DNA from: Paracamarosporium sp. OC-R06-R3
Taxonomy: Eukaryota; Ascomycota; Dothideomycetes; Pleosporales; Didymosphaeriaceae
Assembly (NCBI GenBank): GCA_019828545.1
Contig: JACVRA010000316.1
Span: 1-12,595, forward strand
Direction: 5' to 3'
DNA length: 12,595 nt
The position numbers were made by a program, and so were the translations under genes. This document shows, in pieces, positions 1-10,412 of this stretch. The stretch's first letter is position 1, and the number at the start of each line of letters is the position of its first letter. The notes below the pieces were generated by a model, which was not told the DNA's origin, searched no databases, and saw only the letters and a program-made list of their open reading frames with translations.

Positions 1-198
1 TATAGGCCTAGTATAAAAGGATATAAAAAAGCTATAAAGCTATTTATAACTAAGAACTAACTATATAACTAATTTAATAGTATAATAGAAATTTTAATTA
101 AGTTAATACCTACTAGTCTTATAATAATTATAACTTAGTATTAAAAATACTTTAGGGCTTAATATAGTTATTAAGATTAAGTCTTAGGCCTTATTATA
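1..198 (-). repeat. LTR copy A (partial, cut by window edge)
   Basis: This stretch matches the solo LTR at 1608-1907 read in reverse complement over about the last 198 bases. It includes the shared blocks around TATAGGCCTAGTATAAAAGG and the terminal CTTAGGCCTTATTATA, so it belongs to the same 300-bp subfamily. Its sense strand is -, inferred from the polypurine tract and coding direction of element 2, which carries related LTRs. The bases after 198 are not purine-rich on the sense strand, so no polypurine tract abuts it. That makes it either a solo LTR or the 5' LTR of an element lying to the left. Its left end and target duplication are outside the window. Confidence 0.85.
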
Positions 199-961
199 AA
201 AGAAAAATTTATTTCTATTTATTAATTATCTTAAGTACTACTAACTTATCTTTTTTTTATTAAAGAATTAATCTTGGCTACTTTATTTATAGCTAATATA
301 TATTATAGTACTAATATACCTATTTATAGTATTAATATTTAAGAAAAAAATACTAAATAATATATATAACTTAATTAAGTTCTTTACCTACCTTAAGAAT
401 TAAATCTAAAGCTATAACTTTATTACTAAAGAAAATTATAATTAAAATACCTCTATAAAACTAGTCTATCTTTAATAAGATATAAATAAAGAACTTTTAT
501 AAATACTTTAACTACCTATTTTTATTAATAATAATTTAATTATAGTTATACTAAAGATTATCCTTAAGTATTTCTAAAAGAATTTATTAGTAATTATTAT
601 AAAGCTAACTAATTAACTACTTCTTTATAAAGTAAAGTATTAATAAATTTATATATACTATTAAATTACTATTAATATCCTAGCTAAAGGTAAGAAGCTA
701 TAGTAGGCCCTTATATAAAAATAGTAAAAAGTTAAAATAGTTTAAAAAAAACTATATATACTTAAAGTCCTAACTATTAATAAAAAGTTATTAATAACTT
801 AATATTATATTATATACTTCTAAGTTTTACCGTTTATATTATAGAATTAAAATAGTTTTAATTTAATTAACCCTTTAAGCTTAAAATTAGGTAAGCTTAA
901 TAACTTATATTTTTTATATTAATTACCTTTTAGACTTATTACTACTATTTTAAGTATTTAA
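199..961. other. unassigned AT-rich stretch upstream of gag
   Basis: I recognise no domain here with confidence. By comparison with element 2, where the zinc knuckle lies about 1.4 kb from the LTR, this stretch should hold the leader and N-terminal gag of element 1, and its 5' LTR should end near position 199. I could not find a match to the 3' LTR that starts at 12326. Frame 1 from about 268 to 900 reads as varied, non-repetitive peptide with only TAA/TAG stops, so it may be decayed coding sequence, but it resembles no family I can name. One surviving TpG lies at 275. Confidence 0.4.
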
Positions 962-1602
962 TTTATTAGTTAATATTTTATTTAGTTCTTAAATTTTTTA
1001 TTACTTTTAAATAATAAGACTATTACTACATTTAACTACTAAAGAGTATATATAAAGAATAAACTATAGTTAAATAATAACTAGTTTATTAAAAGTAATA
1101 TATAAAATACTTTAAAGTATATTACTATATATATAATTATTTATATAGAGAATCTGGCTTAAAACTAGCTTAAAACCTTAATTGGTATCCTCTATAATAG
1201 TAGAGATATTATTAATAATAAATTTCTTATAAATATTTTAAATTAGGCCTTTAGTAATTTATATAAGAAGAAAAATACTTATTAAATTTTTAATTAACTT
1301 TAACTATATACTACTATTAAATTTTTAAACTTTTAGGTTAACTTTTTTTACTTAGCTACTTAGTATAAGCTCTTAATAAACTAATAAATTAAAAAGTTTT
1401 ATAAAAAGCTTATTAATTAACTTTATATAAATACAAGTTATAATATTTATTAACTTAAAAATAACTATAATAAGTTTATAGGTATTACTTATAATCTAGT
1501 ATATAAAGTTATTATTACTAATAGTTAAGCTATTATATAAGTTAAATATAAAAAGGCTACTACTCTATTTATTAAATTTTATAAGTATATATCTTTATTA
1601 GT

Positions 1603-1607
1603 ATTAG
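1603..1607. repeat. target-site duplication ATTAG, left copy
   Basis: These five bases directly precede the solo LTR and are repeated exactly at 1908-1912. Five bases is the usual duplication length for Ty3/gypsy integrases. The site lies in a short TATTAG repeat, which slightly weakens the evidence, but the reading frame of gag is restored when 305 bases are removed. Confidence 0.85.
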
Positions 1608-1907
1608 TATAATAAGGCCTAAGACTTAATCTTAGTAATTATACTAAGCCCTAGAGTATCTCTAACGTAGAGTTATAATTAATATAAAATTAATAGGTAT
1701 TAACTTAAATAAGACCTCTATTATACTACTAAACTGGCTATATAGTTAGGACGTAGCTATAAATAGTTTTATAACTTTTCTATATCCTTTTATACTAGGC
1801 CTATAGGCTAATTAATTAATCTTTAGTTCTCCTTTAATTATACACTTCTATATACCTCTACCTAGAGTACCTTAAGCACGGACCTCTTAATTACCTACGC
1901 TAATATA
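1608..1907 (+). mobile_element. solo LTR (copy B), 300 bp, inserted in gag
   Basis: The sequence runs from TATAATAAGGCC to GCTAATATA and is the inverse of the LTRs at 5064-5343 and 10840-11119. It shares their two ends but differs in the middle. The termini fit 5'-TGTA...TACA-3' with RIP at the outer bases. No internal retrotransposon sequence adjoins it and ATTAG flanks both sides, so it is a solo LTR left by recombination between the two LTRs of a former element. Its sense strand is +. It keeps four CpG, two CpA and one TpG in 300 bases, several times the density of its surroundings. That suggests a later arrival or partial escape because it is shorter than the length RIP usually detects. 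Confidence 0.93.
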
Positions 1908-1912
1908 ATTAG
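1908..1912. repeat. target-site duplication ATTAG, right copy
   Basis: Exact repeat of 1603-1607 on the other side of the solo LTR. Element 1 gag resumes at 1913 in the same frame it had before 1607. Confidence 0.85.
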
Positions 1913-1971
1913 TATTAGTATTAATACTATAGTACCTTTATACTATAATAATATAAATTAATTAACTTACC

Positions 1972-2013
1972 TACTTTTATTACTATAAAGTTAATTATAT
2001 TATTTATAATTAC
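1972..2013 (+). other. gag zinc-knuckle relic, CCHC now YYYY
   Basis: Fourteen codons have tyrosine at positions 1, 4, 9 and 14 (TAC, TAC, TAT, TAC), which is exactly the spacing of the CX2CX4HX4C knuckle. TGC to TAC and CAT to TAT are the changes RIP makes at TpG and CpA, so all four zinc ligands were lost to single transitions. The knuckle binds retrotransposon RNA in living elements. It is in frame with the capsid region once the solo LTR and one duplication are removed. A leucine-asparagine-lysine run follows, as is common after the last cysteine. Confidence 0.82.
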
Positions 2014-3084
2014 TTAAATAAATTTATTAAATAAAAGGCTATTAAACTATCTATAAATATAAATAATAATATTTACTTTAATACTACTAATAGGAGTATC
2101 TTTAAAAGTAATTTAAAAAAAGCTTAGCTTTAAAAGAAGTCTTCTCTTTAAAGTACCCTATTAAAGTAACTAGTATATAAAACCTTTTATTTAATAAAAG
2201 TATTTTTACTTTATTTTATTATATCTTAATAAATAGTCTTATTATTAAGCTTAAGACTTTTATTAATATAGAAGCTAATAGCTATATTTTAATCTACTTA
2301 AAGTATTTTTATATTATTAAGAAAGGACTTAAAGTATTTATTTAAAATATAAAAGGTATTCCTTTAACTAAATATAATAGTTAATTAAATAAATAGATAA
2401 ATAAGTACTTTTAAATAAATTTAATAATAAATAGTTAGTACTTTACTATCTATTTTATTCTTTATAATATAGGCTACTATAACTTAATTATTAGCCGTAA
2501 GCTTTTTAAGGATATAAATATATAGATTAACTATAAATAAAAAAAACTTAAATAGTTAAATATAATACTAATAAACTATAAGTATAATATTATTATATTA
2601 ATATATAAACCTACTATAGAAATTAATTTAAAGTATTAACTTAATACTAATTATTAAAATAAGCTAATAGATATAATAATTATATAGTATATTTATTAAT
2701 TACTTTAGTAATCTCCTTAATATTAAAACTATTAAAAATATTTAATAAAAATAAAGAGGTAACTCTATTACTAAGTATTATAAATATAAAATTAGTAATT
2801 AATAAGATAAAAGTATAAAAAATTTATCTCTTATATAAAGCTTACTTAAGTAGGCCTTAAAATAAATATTATAAAAATAGCTACCTTTACTATATATATT
2901 TAATAAAAGGAGATAGTAATAGATTATATTAATATTTATAAGGTAAAATAGCTAATTTATAACTATAAAAAAGAGCTTTTTTTATATTAATTTAATAGAT
3001 TTAGTAGATTAAAAAAAGTAACTTTATTAATTAATTATTTAAAAGTTACTATTATTAGGGTATATAAATATAACTTTAGTTTAT

Positions 3085-3950
3085 TTTTTAAAAAAGAATT
3101 TAAATATACTACTACTATACTATAATAATATTAATTATAGTATTAAGTTAACTATTAAAAATATATTAAGTACTAGTCTATTATATAGTATATCTTTAGA
3201 GTAATTATAGCTTATTAAGGACTACTTAAATAACTATCTTTAATATAGCTTTATTACTTATAATAATACTTTATATACTTTATTAATACTATTTACTAAA
3301 AAGCTTAAAGGGGGGTAATAATTTTATATAGACTATTATAAGCTTAATATTATTATTAAAAAGAATATTTATTTTATCCTTTTAATTTAAGAGACCCTTA
3401 TTTAATTAATTAGTACTAAAGTATTTATTAAGTTAAATATATAGTAAGCCTTTTATTATATTTAACTTAATAAAGAAATTAAAGATTTAACTACCTTTTA
3501 TATATAATATAATAACTATAAGTATTATATACTTTTATTTAATTTCTATAATAGGCTAGTAATCTTTTAGTAATATATTAATAAGATTATATATAATATA
3601 ATAAATAACTTTTATATTACTTATTTAAATAATATCTTAATCTACTCTAAAAACCTACTATAGTATAAAGAGTATATAGTCTAAATATTAAAATAATTTT
3701 AAAATACTAGCCTATAGGTAAATATTAAAAAGAGTAAGTTTATAGTAATTAAAATAAAGTTTTTAGGCCTAATTATTAGTACTTAAGGTATTTAAAAAGA
3801 CCTAAAAAAGGTAATAGCTATATAAAACTAGTTTATTTCTACTTTAATAAAAAGCCTATAGTCCTTTTTAAAATTTTATAACTTCTATAGGGCCTTTTTT
3901 AAAGACTATAGGTATATAGTTAGACTATTTATTAAGCTACTTAAAAAGAA
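3085..3950 (+). other. element 1 reverse transcriptase domain
   Basis: RT synthesises cDNA from the element RNA inside the particle. A block resembling 'SLEQLxLIKDYLxxxL' at about 3190-3240 leads into the palm, the expected VLFVKKPGGG region lies at 3280-3315, and the fingers and palm run to the connection block ending near 3930. The catalytic YLDD is YLNN at 3622-3633, so both metal-binding aspartates are gone. All of this is in frame 1 with only TAA/TAG interruptions. Length and motif order match Ty3/gypsy RT, not copia or LINE RT. Confidence 0.88.
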
Positions 3951-4739
3951 TACCTAATATACTTTTAAAAAGTAAGAGCTTATAGCCTTTTAGAAAGCTA
4001 AAGATTTTATATTATTAAATAATATTTTTACTTATTACTTACCCTACTACTAGACGTATATAAAGATAAATATAAATAATAAAGTTATTATTAAAGTATT
4101 ATTATAGCTATAAAATAATAGTCTTTAGTAATTAGTTATTTTTTACTTAAAAACTATAAGTAAACTATAAATAAACTATAATATATATAATAAAAAAATA
4201 CTTATAGTTATTTATAACCTTAAAAAGTAAAAGTTTTAGCTTATTAGTTTATAAATACTTTAACTATTTAATACTATTATAGACTATTAAGTACTTTAGT
4301 ATTTTTTAACTAAGTAAGAGCTTATACCCTAATAGATATACTAGATAATAGTAATAGTTAACTTTAATCTAAAGTTAATCTATTAATTAAGTATAGTTAA
4401 TATAGTAGTTAATATACTATTATAAAAGTAAAAAAAGCTATAAACTTAAAAGAAAAAAAATAAAGTAGCTTATATAAAAACCTTTCTATAAGTAAAGTAA
4501 TTAAATATTAGTATAGTTTAAATATATATAAATTAATTATATAATTTTACTACTTAAGGTTTATAACTACTTTAGTTTAAAATTATTATATTTAATACTT
4601 TTATAGCTTCCCTACCTCTAAATAACCTATATATATTTATAAATTAAGTTATTAAGGTAAACTATATTAATAAGACTCTATAAAAGCTATAAGATAAAGT
4701 ATAAACTAGTAATTTAATATAATAACTAAATAATAAAGG

Positions 4740-4960
4740 CCTACTTTTTTATTAAAGTTAATTATTTATTTCTATTATTTACTTTTTATATATTTATCTT
4801 ATTTAAGTAGCCTATACTATATAGATTACTACTTATTTAAAAAAGAAAAAGATAATTAAGTTACTTAAAAATTAATACTATTAGTTAAAGATAACTAAAG
4901 ATATTAATACTTATATAATAGTTTATAAAACTTATTAATAAAGTTATATACTTTATAATT
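4740..4960 (+). other. element 1 integrase zinc-binding (HHCC) domain
   Basis: In frame 1, a run of lysines (LKKKKIIKLLKN, about 4837-4872) and the following LKITKDINTYIIVYKTY segment match the H2C2 domain of Ty3/gypsy integrases, where a histidine pair precedes 'GxxKTxxLLxRxYxWPxMxxDIxxYxxxCxxCQ'. The His and Cys positions now read tyrosine, as CAT to TAT and TGC/TGT to TAC/TAT would give. The catalytic core should begin about 60 residues later; it is found only after the element 2 insert. Confidence 0.82.
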
Positions 4961-5058
4961 ATATTCTTAAGTTACTAAAATTACTACTAATACTAAAGCG
5001 AGTATAATAGAATATTTTAATAAATTTTAAGTTATTCTTACTTAATAAAAAGGGGTAT

Positions 5059-5063
5059 AATAA
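5059..5063. repeat. target-site duplication AATAA, left copy
   Basis: Five bases before the left LTR of element 2, repeated exactly at 11120-11124. An AT-rich match could occur by chance, but removing 6,061 bases (the element plus one copy) joins the two halves of element 1 integrase in the same frame and rebuilds the strand around its first catalytic aspartate. Confidence 0.88.
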
Positions 5064-5343
5064 TATATTAATATAGGTTACTTAAAAAATCTATACTAGG
5101 TATACTCTAAGTAGAGGTATATAGGAGTATATAATAAGAGGTAAACTAAAGATTAATTAAATACTTATAAGTTTAATATAAAAGAATATAAAAAAGCTAT
5201 TAAATCTATTTATAATTAAAAGCTAATTATATAAGTTAATTAAAGCTATATTACTAAGATTCTACTTATTTAAGCCCTTAATAATTATACTTAGTTAAGG
5301 CTTAAAGTTAAATTACTAAGATTAAGTTTTAGGCCTTATTATA
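5064..5343 (-). repeat. element 2 3' LTR (copy C), 280 bp
   Basis: The + strand runs from TATATTAATATAGG to AGGCCTTATTATA. It aligns to the LTR at 10840-11119 without a gap. I count about 31 differences, all but one of them C/T or G/A, so almost all divergence is RIP rather than age. It lies on the downstream side of pol, directly after the polypurine tract, and is therefore the 3' LTR. Confidence 0.93.
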
Positions 5344-5356
5344 CTTTCCTTTACTT
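5344..5356 (-). promoter_or_regulatory. element 2 polypurine tract
   Basis: On the - strand this reads AAGTAAAGGAAAG and abuts the start of the 3' LTR. A purine run here primes plus-strand DNA synthesis in LTR retrotransposons. It fixes the orientation of the element independently of the coding evidence. A single T interrupts the run, which may be original or a mutation. Confidence 0.78.
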
Positions 5357-8300
5357 AAATCTTATAAATAGTCCCTTATTTATACTTATTAAAGTTATAA
5401 AATAGTCAACTATAGGCTATTTTTTTATTTATAAATCTACCTATCTAGTATTACTAAAGGACCTAGCCTACTTAGATACTTATTATAAAAGCTTTTAAAC
5501 TTATAAAAAGCTTTTATAAAGTTTAAGGCTAAATACTATATAGAGTTTAAATTATAGCCTATTTATTTAACTTAATATTTTAATATCTTATATATAAGTT
5601 TATTAATTAAGATTTTTTTTACTTCCTATTCTTTTATACTATTAATAGGTATTACTAGTAGCTTAAGTACTTCTTATCTTAGTAATAAATTTTATAGATT
5701 CTTATAAAATAAATTTAAAATAAATATATTATATATTTTAAAACTATAAGGTAGTTTTAATTAATAAATATAGCCTATTTACTTAAATACCTTAAATAGG
5801 CCTTTCTACTTATCTACTAGCTTTTAATTAGGCTATAATATAGCTAAATTTTAAGTATTAAAGTATACTATATTACTAATACTTTAATTAATTTACCTAT
5901 AGTATTAATTAACTATTACTTATATTTAATCTTAAGCTTTTTATATATTATTCTTGGTTAGCTACTAAGTAGTGTATATATACTAGACTAGCTTTTAAGT
6001 ATCTTAAATATTTATTTAATTATTTAGCTAGGTTAATAATAGACTAGTCTAATTCTAGCTCTACTATAACTTAAAGCTATATAAAATCTTATATAGAAAT
6101 ATACTAATAGTGAAATAAAATAGTATTATTTAAGCTTTATTAATTAATAGTAATAGTAAGCTTTAGTTATTTTAATAATAAAATATAAAAGGCTAAAGGT
6201 ACTAATTAATATATTTATTTATAATCTCTATTTAGTTATTAATCTCTTTATAATAGATAATTAATAGCTTAACTTTAATACCTAATATCTTATAAAACTT
6301 AAATTAAAATATAGAGATAAACTATAGGCTATAATCTAAAATAATAGTTTTAAGTATATAGTTAAATTAAAATATTTATTATATAAATAGCTTAGCTATA
6401 CTATAGGCGTCTATAGTTTTATAGTATAAAATAAATACTATATACTTTAATAGCCTATTAATAATAACCATAATTTAATTATAGTTAACTTTATTCTTTA
6501 AAAAGTCCTTAAAATCTATATAAAAGTACTATATAGGCTAATTAAAAATAGGTAGTAGATATAGTAAACTAATTAACTACGTTTACTTAAAATAAGTATA
6601 TTTATAGGAGATATAGTTATATATATATTACTTATAAGTAGCCTCTATTCCTTTTTAATAGTATTACCTAACTAGTAGTTAATAAATCTTAGTATAGCCT
6701 AAGTATATAAATAATTTCTAATTATAGGCCTTACGTATAAAATATATATATAGTACTAAATTAGGTTAAATATAAAACTAATTATTATATAGTAATAATC
6801 TATTTTTAATTTAATACTTATTAAATAGGCTATTTTATTCTTTTTAAAAGCTAGCTTAGTTTTTCTATAATAGAGCTTTAATTAGCTTTAGAAAATTTAA
6901 ACTTATAGTATTATAATTAGTTAATAAGGTAAATACCTTAGCCTAGGCCATTAATTAAGTTATATATTTTAAAGCTAGATTAGAATTAATTTGGCTATTT
7001 AATTTATATAGACTAAAGAAGACGTAAGATTAACTATTATATTAAGCTATTCTAAGGTTTATTAAGTCCTACTTTTATTAGCTTAAGATATCTACTTAAG
7101 CGTTATTCTTACCTAGGGTATATTAAATTTAAAAATTAAATAGAGCTAATAGCTTTAACTAGTAAACTTATTTAATATTAAGTACTTTAATAGTTATAAA
7201 ATACTCTAATACTTAATAATTAAAGTATACTTATATAGTAGCTTAAGTAAAAGTTAACTTAATATACTACTTACTAAATACTATAATAATAGTAAATAGC
7301 TTCTTATTATAAATCTCTTAGTTTAACTTTAAGCCTAATAATACCTAACTATAAAATATAATTAAGTAGATTTAGTTATTAAAATACTTTTATAATAAAA
7401 TATTTATAATTACTTTATTAAATATATTAGTCTCTATCTTAGTTAGTAGATTTAAATTAAAATAATAGAATATTAAAATAACTAATAGTATATCCTTAAT
7501 ATAATTAAATATTTAATTATAATTTAAATTTTATATAAATGGCACTTAAAGGCTTTATAAAATACTTAATAACCTAGTAATATATAAAAAGCCCTATATA
7601 AACTATTAATAGAATTTAGTAAAGCCTAAAAATAACTTTACTTTAATAATTATAATTAACTTCTTTTAATTATATAGTACTTTAACCTTGTTAGAATCTA
7701 CCTCTAGGCTAGTATTAATAAGTACGTAACCTAAATATTAAATTTAAGTTATATAAAACTTACTTTTTTTAATATTAACTTAAAGGCCTATTTTATATAG
7801 TCTATTAAGTACCTTTTATATATAATTAATATATTTATTTAAGCTATCTAAATATATTAGGATATTATTTAGATAGGCTATATAAAACTTATTTAAGTAG
7901 TTAATAAAAACGTTATTTATATAGTATTAATATATTACTAGCCTATTATATAGACTAAATAGTAATATTTTCTACTTATAGATTTTATATTAAGTTTAAA
8001 AAGTAGTATATTCTTTAAAGTTAAGGTCTATTTTAATCTTATTAAATACTACTTAGATATTAAATTTTATAAATAGCTTTACTTTAAATGGCTAAGTTAA
8101 TAACTTATTTATTTTAAGTATTAGATAGGCGTCTTTACGTATAAGCTAATTAAGCTTATAGTAATTAATATAAATTTAAAAGTTATTATTTAACTTATAT
8201 ATATAAAAAATAGGCAACGTAAAGGGGCTATAGTTATACTTAATATATTCCTTTTATAGATACTTTAGTATATACTTTTTAATAGCCTTTAATTCCTTTA

Positions 8301-9249
8301 GGCTTAATTTATATAGTAGACTATAGCTATTTAGTAGTAACTTACTAAGTATAATTCTATAATTATAAAATTAATATTTAAGTAGTTTATTAGTTATAGT
8401 CTTACTAAATATATTATAATAGACTTAATAAATTAGTAGTAGCTTTTAGTAGATAAACTATATATTATTAAAATTATTAAATTTTATCTATAAATAATTA
8501 GTTATCCTTTTAATTTTATATAATAAGGTAGTAAAGAATTTATTAATAGGTTACTTTATATTCAAGTAAAACGTATTTATAGAAATAATAGCTATTAATA
8601 AAGAGTTTTAGTAAACTATAAGTTAAACTAAGACTATAATTAATTACTTAAGTAGCTATATTAATATTAGTTTAATCCTAGGTAGAATAGATTATAGTAG
8701 TTAAAAAAAACTATAGATATAATATAATATAGGGCTTTACTAACGTTAATATTTATCCTTCTTTTATAGGGTATTACATTAATAAATATTCTATTTTATA
8801 TTTTAATTTTAAATTAGTTACTTTAGCTATATTAGAATTATCTATAATAGATCGTAGTTTTTTAGATACTTAGCTAGCTAAATAAGCTAATTTTAATATA
8901 TATTAAGCTAAAGCTAAAAGTACTTTATCTATTATAGGCTAATAATATAGTCTTACCTACCTAGGTTTATAATAATAAGAGGGTAGTTTTTAATTAATCG
9001 TCTATTAATCTTTATATATAATTAAATATAGGAATCTATAGGGGTTTAAATTTAATTAAAAAATCCCTTTACTATAATCCTATATAGTAACCTCTAAATA
9101 GGTACGTAGAGTAATTAAGAAATAGAATTAATAATATATAAACTTAAAAATAAATAACCCTATATACCTATATTAATAAAAGTATTTAATTTAATCCTAT
9201 AGTCTTATAAGCTTAGTATAATAGGGCTTTAAAAATAAGCTCCTCCTAG
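5357..9249 (-). pseudogene. pol: element 2 pol: protease, RT, RNase H, integrase, chromodomain
   Basis: One - strand frame stays recognisable for about 3.9 kb with no net frameshift, although many glutamine and tryptophan codons are TAA/TAG. The protease lies at about 8870-9200, with DTGAQG now N-I-G-I-stop-G (Asp codon at 9172-9174). The connector before RT is at about 8310-8560. RT is at about 7530-8360, with LSLKEL at 8290-8307 and YLDD as YLNN at 7864-7875. RNase H is at about 7085-7500 and includes an EIYNKKLL block. The integrase HHCC domain is at about 6580-6740. In the integrase core the first Asp is Asn at 6457-6459, while the second Asp (6334-6336) and the Glu (6226-6228) survive at D-35-E spacing. 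The chromodomain is at 5455-5632. The true stop is not separable from RIP stops, so the 5357 end is nominal. It lies in the -1 frame relative to gag. Confidence 0.92.
5455..5632 (-). other. element 2 C-terminal chromodomain
   Basis: Chromodomains bind methylated histone H3 tails and direct chromovirus integration to heterochromatin. In the pol frame, a segment reading EVKKILINKL, then LKYQVKQIGY (Q marks a stop codon), then a YNKYLSRLGP end matches the 'WEVExIL...KYLVKWxGY...F...YPxxPGP' pattern. The tryptophans expected before EV and in VKW are now TAG, so the aromatic cage could not form. Position at the integrase C-terminus is diagnostic of chromoviruses. Confidence 0.85.
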
Positions 9250-10412
9250 TAACTTTAATAAATCTATAATAAATAGATTATATTAATTTATACTTAAAAT
9301 AAAGGACTTCTCTAGGTATCTTTATTTTTTAATAGTAAATTCTTATTAGTATTAATATAATTCTAATTAAAATCTAGCTTTAAACTAAGCTCTTATATAC
9401 ATAGATTTAAGTAATTATATATAAAATAACCTAATTTACTATACCTATAGTATATATTAAAACTAGGCTACTTAAGTATATTTAATTAAGCTACCTTAAG
9501 TAATCTATTATATCTTTAGCTAGATTACTAACTAGGTGGCTAACTAGACTACCTTAATATAGCTTAATTAAATAGCTTACTTAATTACTTAATTAATATA
9601 TAGTAATTTTAAATAGGAGTATTAAATTTTACTAGTTTAACTATTCTAGATTATAAGCTTTAAATTAGAGTTAATCTAGACTTAATAGTAAAATATAATA
9701 ATATATTTTAGTACTTTAAGTTATATACTATAAGGTAGCTTACTATAGCTTTAAATAAACTATTTTAGAGGTACTTAAAGTCTATATTTAAAGTTTATAG
9801 AAAGGTAGTAATCTTCTTTTATAAATATAATAATTATTTACTTTTATATACATTACTTTATATAGCTATACTAAGGAATTAAGTTTTAAACTTTAGAAAG
9901 GTCTCCTTATAGTTTATCTTTAGTTATTAAAAAGTAGTTTAATATTTAACTACCTTATTATTAGATAAGAAATAAGATAATAATAATAATATTATTTTTA
10001 TAATATTTATAAAGTAGGTCTACTTTAAGGTAGCTAAATATTATAGTTTTAAATATTCTTAAGTAGTACTAGTAGTATATTCTTATACTAAAGCTATATA
10101 AATATATTTACTTAAATAGTAATTAATATTAATTTTTAAGTAATTAACTATTAAGGCTTTCTACTATAAAAATATAGTCTTTAAGCTATTTATTAGAGAA
10201 TTAATTTTTAGGGTTTATTTTAATAACTTTAGTATAAACAATTCTAGTATTTAAAATAAATACTTAATATTTAGTAAGCCATTAAGTTATTACTATATAG
10301 TTAATAAAGACTTAATTATTAATAGTAGTTAATTATTTCTTAATAACTATTTAAACTATAATTATAACTACTATATCTAAGCCTATAAGGCCTTAACTAG
10401 GCTAAGGGCCAT
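9250..10412 (-). pseudogene. gag: element 2 gag
   Basis: The frame opens with ATGGCC at 10412, one of the few ATGs left in the window, in a good initiation context and about 430 bases inside the 5' LTR. The N-terminus (MALSLVKAL then Q/L-rich sequence) looks like a short coiled coil, as is common in fungal gag. A capsid-like region runs over about 9560-10200 and the zinc knuckle is at 9411-9452 in the same frame, about 320 codons from the ATG. Glutamine codons are TAA/TAG throughout. Downstream, the frame overlaps the -1 frame in which the protease begins near 9249. I infer this start from frame and context; no alignment was run. Confidence 0.78.
9411..9452 (-). other. element 2 zinc-knuckle relic, CCHC now YYYY
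   Basis: The 14-residue segment has tyrosine at positions 1, 4, 9 and 14 around an intact R (3), S-K-L-G (5-8) and F (10), which fits CX2CX4HX4C with aromatic and glycine positions preserved. The codons are TAC, TAT, TAT, TAC, each one transition from Cys or His. It is the same outcome as in element 1, reached on the other strand. Confidence 0.85.

Larger units (their letters stand above)
962..2127 (+). pseudogene. gag: element 1 gag (capsid and zinc knuckle), dead
   Basis: Gag forms the virus-like particle that packages retrotransposon RNA. Frame 2 from about 962 keeps the pattern of fungal chromovirus capsids: a block like 'FTDGKxxTFDDWLxxMxNKL' is recognisable around 1010-1060. A stretch around 1200-1430 follows the capsid pattern of RNEF-like, FxxFxxxFxxLA-like and DLYxKL-like segments. 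Many glutamine positions are now TAA or TAG. The 300-bp solo LTR splits it at 1607. After removal of 305 bases the zinc knuckle (1972-2013) is in the same frame as the capsid. The true start is not identifiable because TpG, and therefore ATG, has been erased; 962 is just where the frame becomes recognisable. The protease that follows is in the -1 frame. Confidence 0.75.
2121..5063 (+). pseudogene. pol: element 1 pol, 5' part: protease, RT, RNase H, integrase zinc domain
   Basis: This is the polyprotein that matures, copies and integrates the element. The protease reads in frame 3 from about 2121 to 2560; its DTGA motif is now NIEA near 2265, followed by the GHYxxIIGxxWL-like block near 2470. 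Frame 1 from about 3085 gives the reverse transcriptase: a decayed LPPHRPYDH region, GG..FYIDYxKLN at 3310-3345, YLDD as YLNN at 3622-3633, and FLGxxIS and SFLxFxNFYRxFI blocks at 3760-3890. RNase H follows (about 3985-4440), then the integrase HHCC domain (about 4740-4960). A shift of +1 between protease and RT is probably a decay indel in 2560-3085. Dozens of TAA/TAG stops replace glutamine or tryptophan. The frame is cut at 5063 by element 2 and resumes at 11120. Confidence 0.88.

Noticed and set aside
268..900. Possible novel coding frame (+ strand, frame 1)
   Set aside because: The frame reads as varied peptide if TAA/TAG are taken as former glutamine or tryptophan, but other frames in such DNA can look similar, and no motif supports a family.
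1590..1925. CRISPR-like or tandem TATTAG array
   Set aside because: A few TATTAG units flank the solo LTR on each side; they are the split target site, not an array with spacers.
3700..3950. LINE or copia reverse transcriptase
   Set aside because: Order of RT, RNase H, integrase and chromodomain, and the FLGxxIS plus NFYRxFI blocks, are those of Ty3/gypsy elements.
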